64,000 nucleotides of DNA from Sedimenticola_A sp040506895 (lineage in GTDB: Bacteria; Pseudomonadota; Gammaproteobacteria; Chromatiales; Chromatiaceae), in assembly GCA_040506895.1 (NCBI GenBank), contig JBEVVY010000001.1, positions 3,766,539 to 3,830,538 of the forward strand, given 5' to 3'. Numbering within the stretch: the first letter of the stretch is position 1; the number at the start of each line of letters is the position of its first letter. Below are positions 63,101 to 64,000 of this stretch, piece by piece. The translations under genes and the position numbers were made by a program. Below the pieces are notes generated by a model. That model made no database searches and had not been told where the DNA came from. It was given only the letters and a program-made list of their open reading frames with translations.

Positions 63101-64000
63101 TCTGGAGTTATGCACTGGATAATGCGGCGGCCCAATCGCTGGCCGGCGGTCAGACTGTCACCGAGACTTTTAGCGTTGTAGCCACTACCGCAGACGGCGA
63201 GAGCACCAATCAGACCGTCACTGTGACCATCACCGGTACGGAAGACGCGCCTGTTATTACCGGTACCGCCAGTGGTGCCGTGGTGGAAGACACCACCCTG
63301 ACGACCGGTGGCACCCTCACGGTTACCGATGCGGATGCCGCTGACACCCCGACTTTTACTGCCCAGACCGGTACGCCCAGCACCTATGGCACGTTCAGCG
63401 TGACCACCGGTGGTGTCTGGAGCTACAACCTCGACAACGCGGCGGCCCAGAGCCTGGCCGGTGGCCAGTCTGTGACCGAGACCTTCACCGTTGTAGCCAC
63501 GACCGCTGACGGCGAGAGCGCCAATCAGACCGTCACCGTAACCATCACCGGTACGGAAGACGCCCCGGTCATCACCGGTACCGCCAGCGGTGCTGTTATT
63601 GAAGACACCACCCTGACCACCGGCGGTACGTTGAGTGTTACCGATGCGGATGCGGCTGACACACCCACGTTCACCGCCCAGACTGGTACGCCTAGCACCT
63701 ACGGTACGTTCAGCGTGACCACTGGCGGTGTCTGGAGTTATGCACTGGATAATGCGGCGGCCCAATCGCTGGCCGGCGGTCAGACTGTCACCGAGACTTT
63801 TAGCGTTGTAGCCACTACCGCAGACGGCGAGAGCACCAATCAGACCGTCACTGTGACCATCACCGGTACGGAAGACGCGCCTGTTATTACCGGTACGTCC
63901 TCAGGCACTGTTGTTGAAGACACCACCCTGACAACCGGCGGTACCTTGTCGGTGACTGATGCTGATGCCGCTGACACTCCGACCTTCACCGCTCAGACCG
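60178..64000 (+). CDS. Giant LapA-like adhesin with VCBS repeats, 5' part
   Basis: The frame is open from ATG 60178 to the window end (1274 codons visible). The N-terminus is a LapA-type retention module (FEGGAIGYVRLVKGHVTA, then PDEVIQTGPDGGVVIEF). It contains a PAAG at residues 119-122, which fits a LapG-type cleavage site (the two alanines), preceded by a helical IEEQTAAIEDIQQAIL. After a linker and one divergent cadherin/VCBS-like domain, tandem 105-residue repeats start at 61036. Each contains EDAPVITG, TLSVTDAD, GTYGTF-like and GGVWSYALDN segments. The exporter genes upstream match this substrate type. The protein would be held at the outer membrane and promote surface attachment. It continues beyond the window. 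Confidence 0.93.
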   Translation, partial: MADKENTSTVNFEGGAIGYVRLVKGHVTATAQDGSVRVLTVGDMVYPDEVIQTGPDGGVVIEFRDGAALALAGDSEALLDREVYDITTAQEIEEQTAAIEDIQQAILAGADPTQILEAPAAGPEGGELLGDGAEEPVAIARTGQRVTPQSGFETRAPQFAAEGERQEEGVPLAETVATTSSSTDSAPVAQDYTDSALEDGGVISGTVPTATDLDGDLNPNGYLLDSNVGEGSLSFGTDGTYTFDVGSGFQDLAGGESRSVTFTYTASDLAGNTSSPATVTITVTGTEDAPVITGTASGAVVEDTTLTTGGTLSVTDADAVDTPTFTAQTGTPSTYGTFSVTTGGVWSYALDNAAAQSLAGGESVTETFTVAATTVDGESASQVVTVTITGTEDAPVITGTASGAVVEDTTLTTGGTLSVTDADAADTPTFTAQTGTPSTYGTFSVTTGGVWSYALDNAAAQSLAGGQSVTETFTVVATTADGESANQTVTVTITGTEDAPVITGTASGAVVEDTTLTTGGTLSVTDADAADSPTFTAQTGTPSTYGSFDVTTGGVWTYTLDNAAAQSLAGGQSVTETFTVVATTADGESANQTVTVTITGTEDAPVITGTASGAVVEDTTLTTGGTLTVTDTDAADSPTFTAQTGTPSTYGTFSVTTGGVWSYNLDNAAAQSLAGGQSVTETFTVVATTADGESANQTVTVTITGTEDAPVITGTASGAVVEDTTLTTGGTLSVTDADAADTPTFTAQTGTPSTYGTFSVTTGGVWSYTLDNAAAQSLAGGQSVTETFTVVATTADGESANQTVTVTITGTEDAPVITGTASGAVVEDTTLTTGGTLSVTDADAADSPTFTAQTGTPSTYGSFDVTTGGVWTYTLDNVAARSLAGGQSVTETFTVAATTADGESTNQTVTVTITGTEDAPVITGTASGAVVEDTTLTTGGTLSVTDADAADTPTFTTQTGTPSTYGTFSVTTGGVWSYALDNAAAQSLAGGQTVTETFSVVATTADGESTNQTVTVTITGTEDAPVITGTASGAVVEDTTLTTGGTLTVTDADAADTPTFTAQTGTPSTYGTFSVTTGGVWSYNLDNAAAQSLAGGQSVTETFTVVATTADGESANQTVTVTITGTEDAPVITGTASGAVIEDTTLTTGGTLSVTDADAADTPTFTAQTGTPSTYGTFSVTTGGVWSYALDNAAAQSLAGGQTVTETFSVVATTADGESTNQTVTVTITGTEDAPVITGTSSGTVVEDTTLTTGGTLSVTDADAADTPTFTAQT
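61036..64000 (+). repeat. 315-bp tandem VCBS repeats in the adhesin gene
   Basis: Repeat units begin at 61036, 61351, 61666, 61981, 62296, 62611, 62926, 63241, 63556 and 63871, exactly 315 bases (105 codons) apart. Nine are complete and the tenth is cut by the window end. Two variants occur: TFSVTTGGVWSY in most, and SFDVTTGGVWTY in units 3 and 6. Some units share long identical stretches. Confidence 0.95.

Noticed and set aside
61561..63765. A 734-codon open frame on the minus strand across the adhesin repeats
   Set aside because: It arises because the 315-bp repeats have no stop in that antisense frame. The plus frame has a clear start, retention module and family repeats.

Overview
The window is chromosomal DNA of a gammaproteobacterium. 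The evidence is the complete isc operon with IscX, the queA-tgt-yajC-secD-secF cluster, the trmJ-cysE-iscR order and a GC-rich backbone. The gene set (respiratory glycolate oxidase, c-di-GMP signalling, LapA-type surface adhesin, hemerythrin, FNR-like sites) would fit a microaerophilic Chromatiales-like or Sedimenticola/Thiodiazotropha-like bacterium. That lineage is an inference and was not tested. Layout: 1-3.3 kb holds glcD (3' part), glcE, glcF and a small convergent gene. 3.5-7.5 kb holds a membrane GGDEF-EAL protein, a bacteriohemerythrin with an FNR-like box, and a 23-codon ORF with a strong ribosome site followed by a terminator. 7.7-35.5 kb is a mosaic genomic island. A tRNA-Leu 3' remnant lies at its left edge; an intact tRNA-Leu(CAA) and a 5' tRNA-Leu half lie at its right edge. 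35.6 kb onward is conserved backbone. The last 8 kb is a type I secretion and giant adhesin locus. The island contains four insertion sequences (IS5-, IS1182-, IS21- and IS3-like). It carries an AT-rich pair of secreted genes, one of them a 1652-residue RHS/YD-repeat protein whose variable C-terminus contains an F-box-like motif. It also carries a broken module resembling the Gamma-Mobile-Trio (gmtZ-, gmtX- and VPA1267-like genes plus a RecD2-like fragment), a truncated helicase, a minimal tyrosine recombinase, a PIN-toxin/XRE-ImmA pair and a complete type I restriction-modification system (hsdMSR). Most of the mobile and defence genes are on the minus strand and many overlap by 1-8 bases, so they form translationally coupled blocks cut by ISs. 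The backbone from 35.6 kb contains tRNA queuosine modification (queA, tgt), Sec accessory subunits (yajC, secD, secF), suhB, trmJ, cysE, and iscRSUA-hscBA-fdx-iscX under an IscR-type promoter. Next come a PhnD-like binding protein coupled to a hybrid histidine kinase, a DUF1015 protein, and a LapB/LapC-like exporter with a LuxR-type response regulator. The last gene is a LapA-like adhesin made of 105-residue VCBS repeats that runs off the window. The observations most worth checking are: the F-box-like C-terminus of the RHS protein; a strand-specific candidate small RNA between queA and tgt (GAAA-capped hairpin, two CCUCC motifs, U8 terminator) close to an FNR-like box; the split tRNA-Leu at the island edges; the 23-residue peptide gene; and a strong terminator-like hairpin inside the isc operon.
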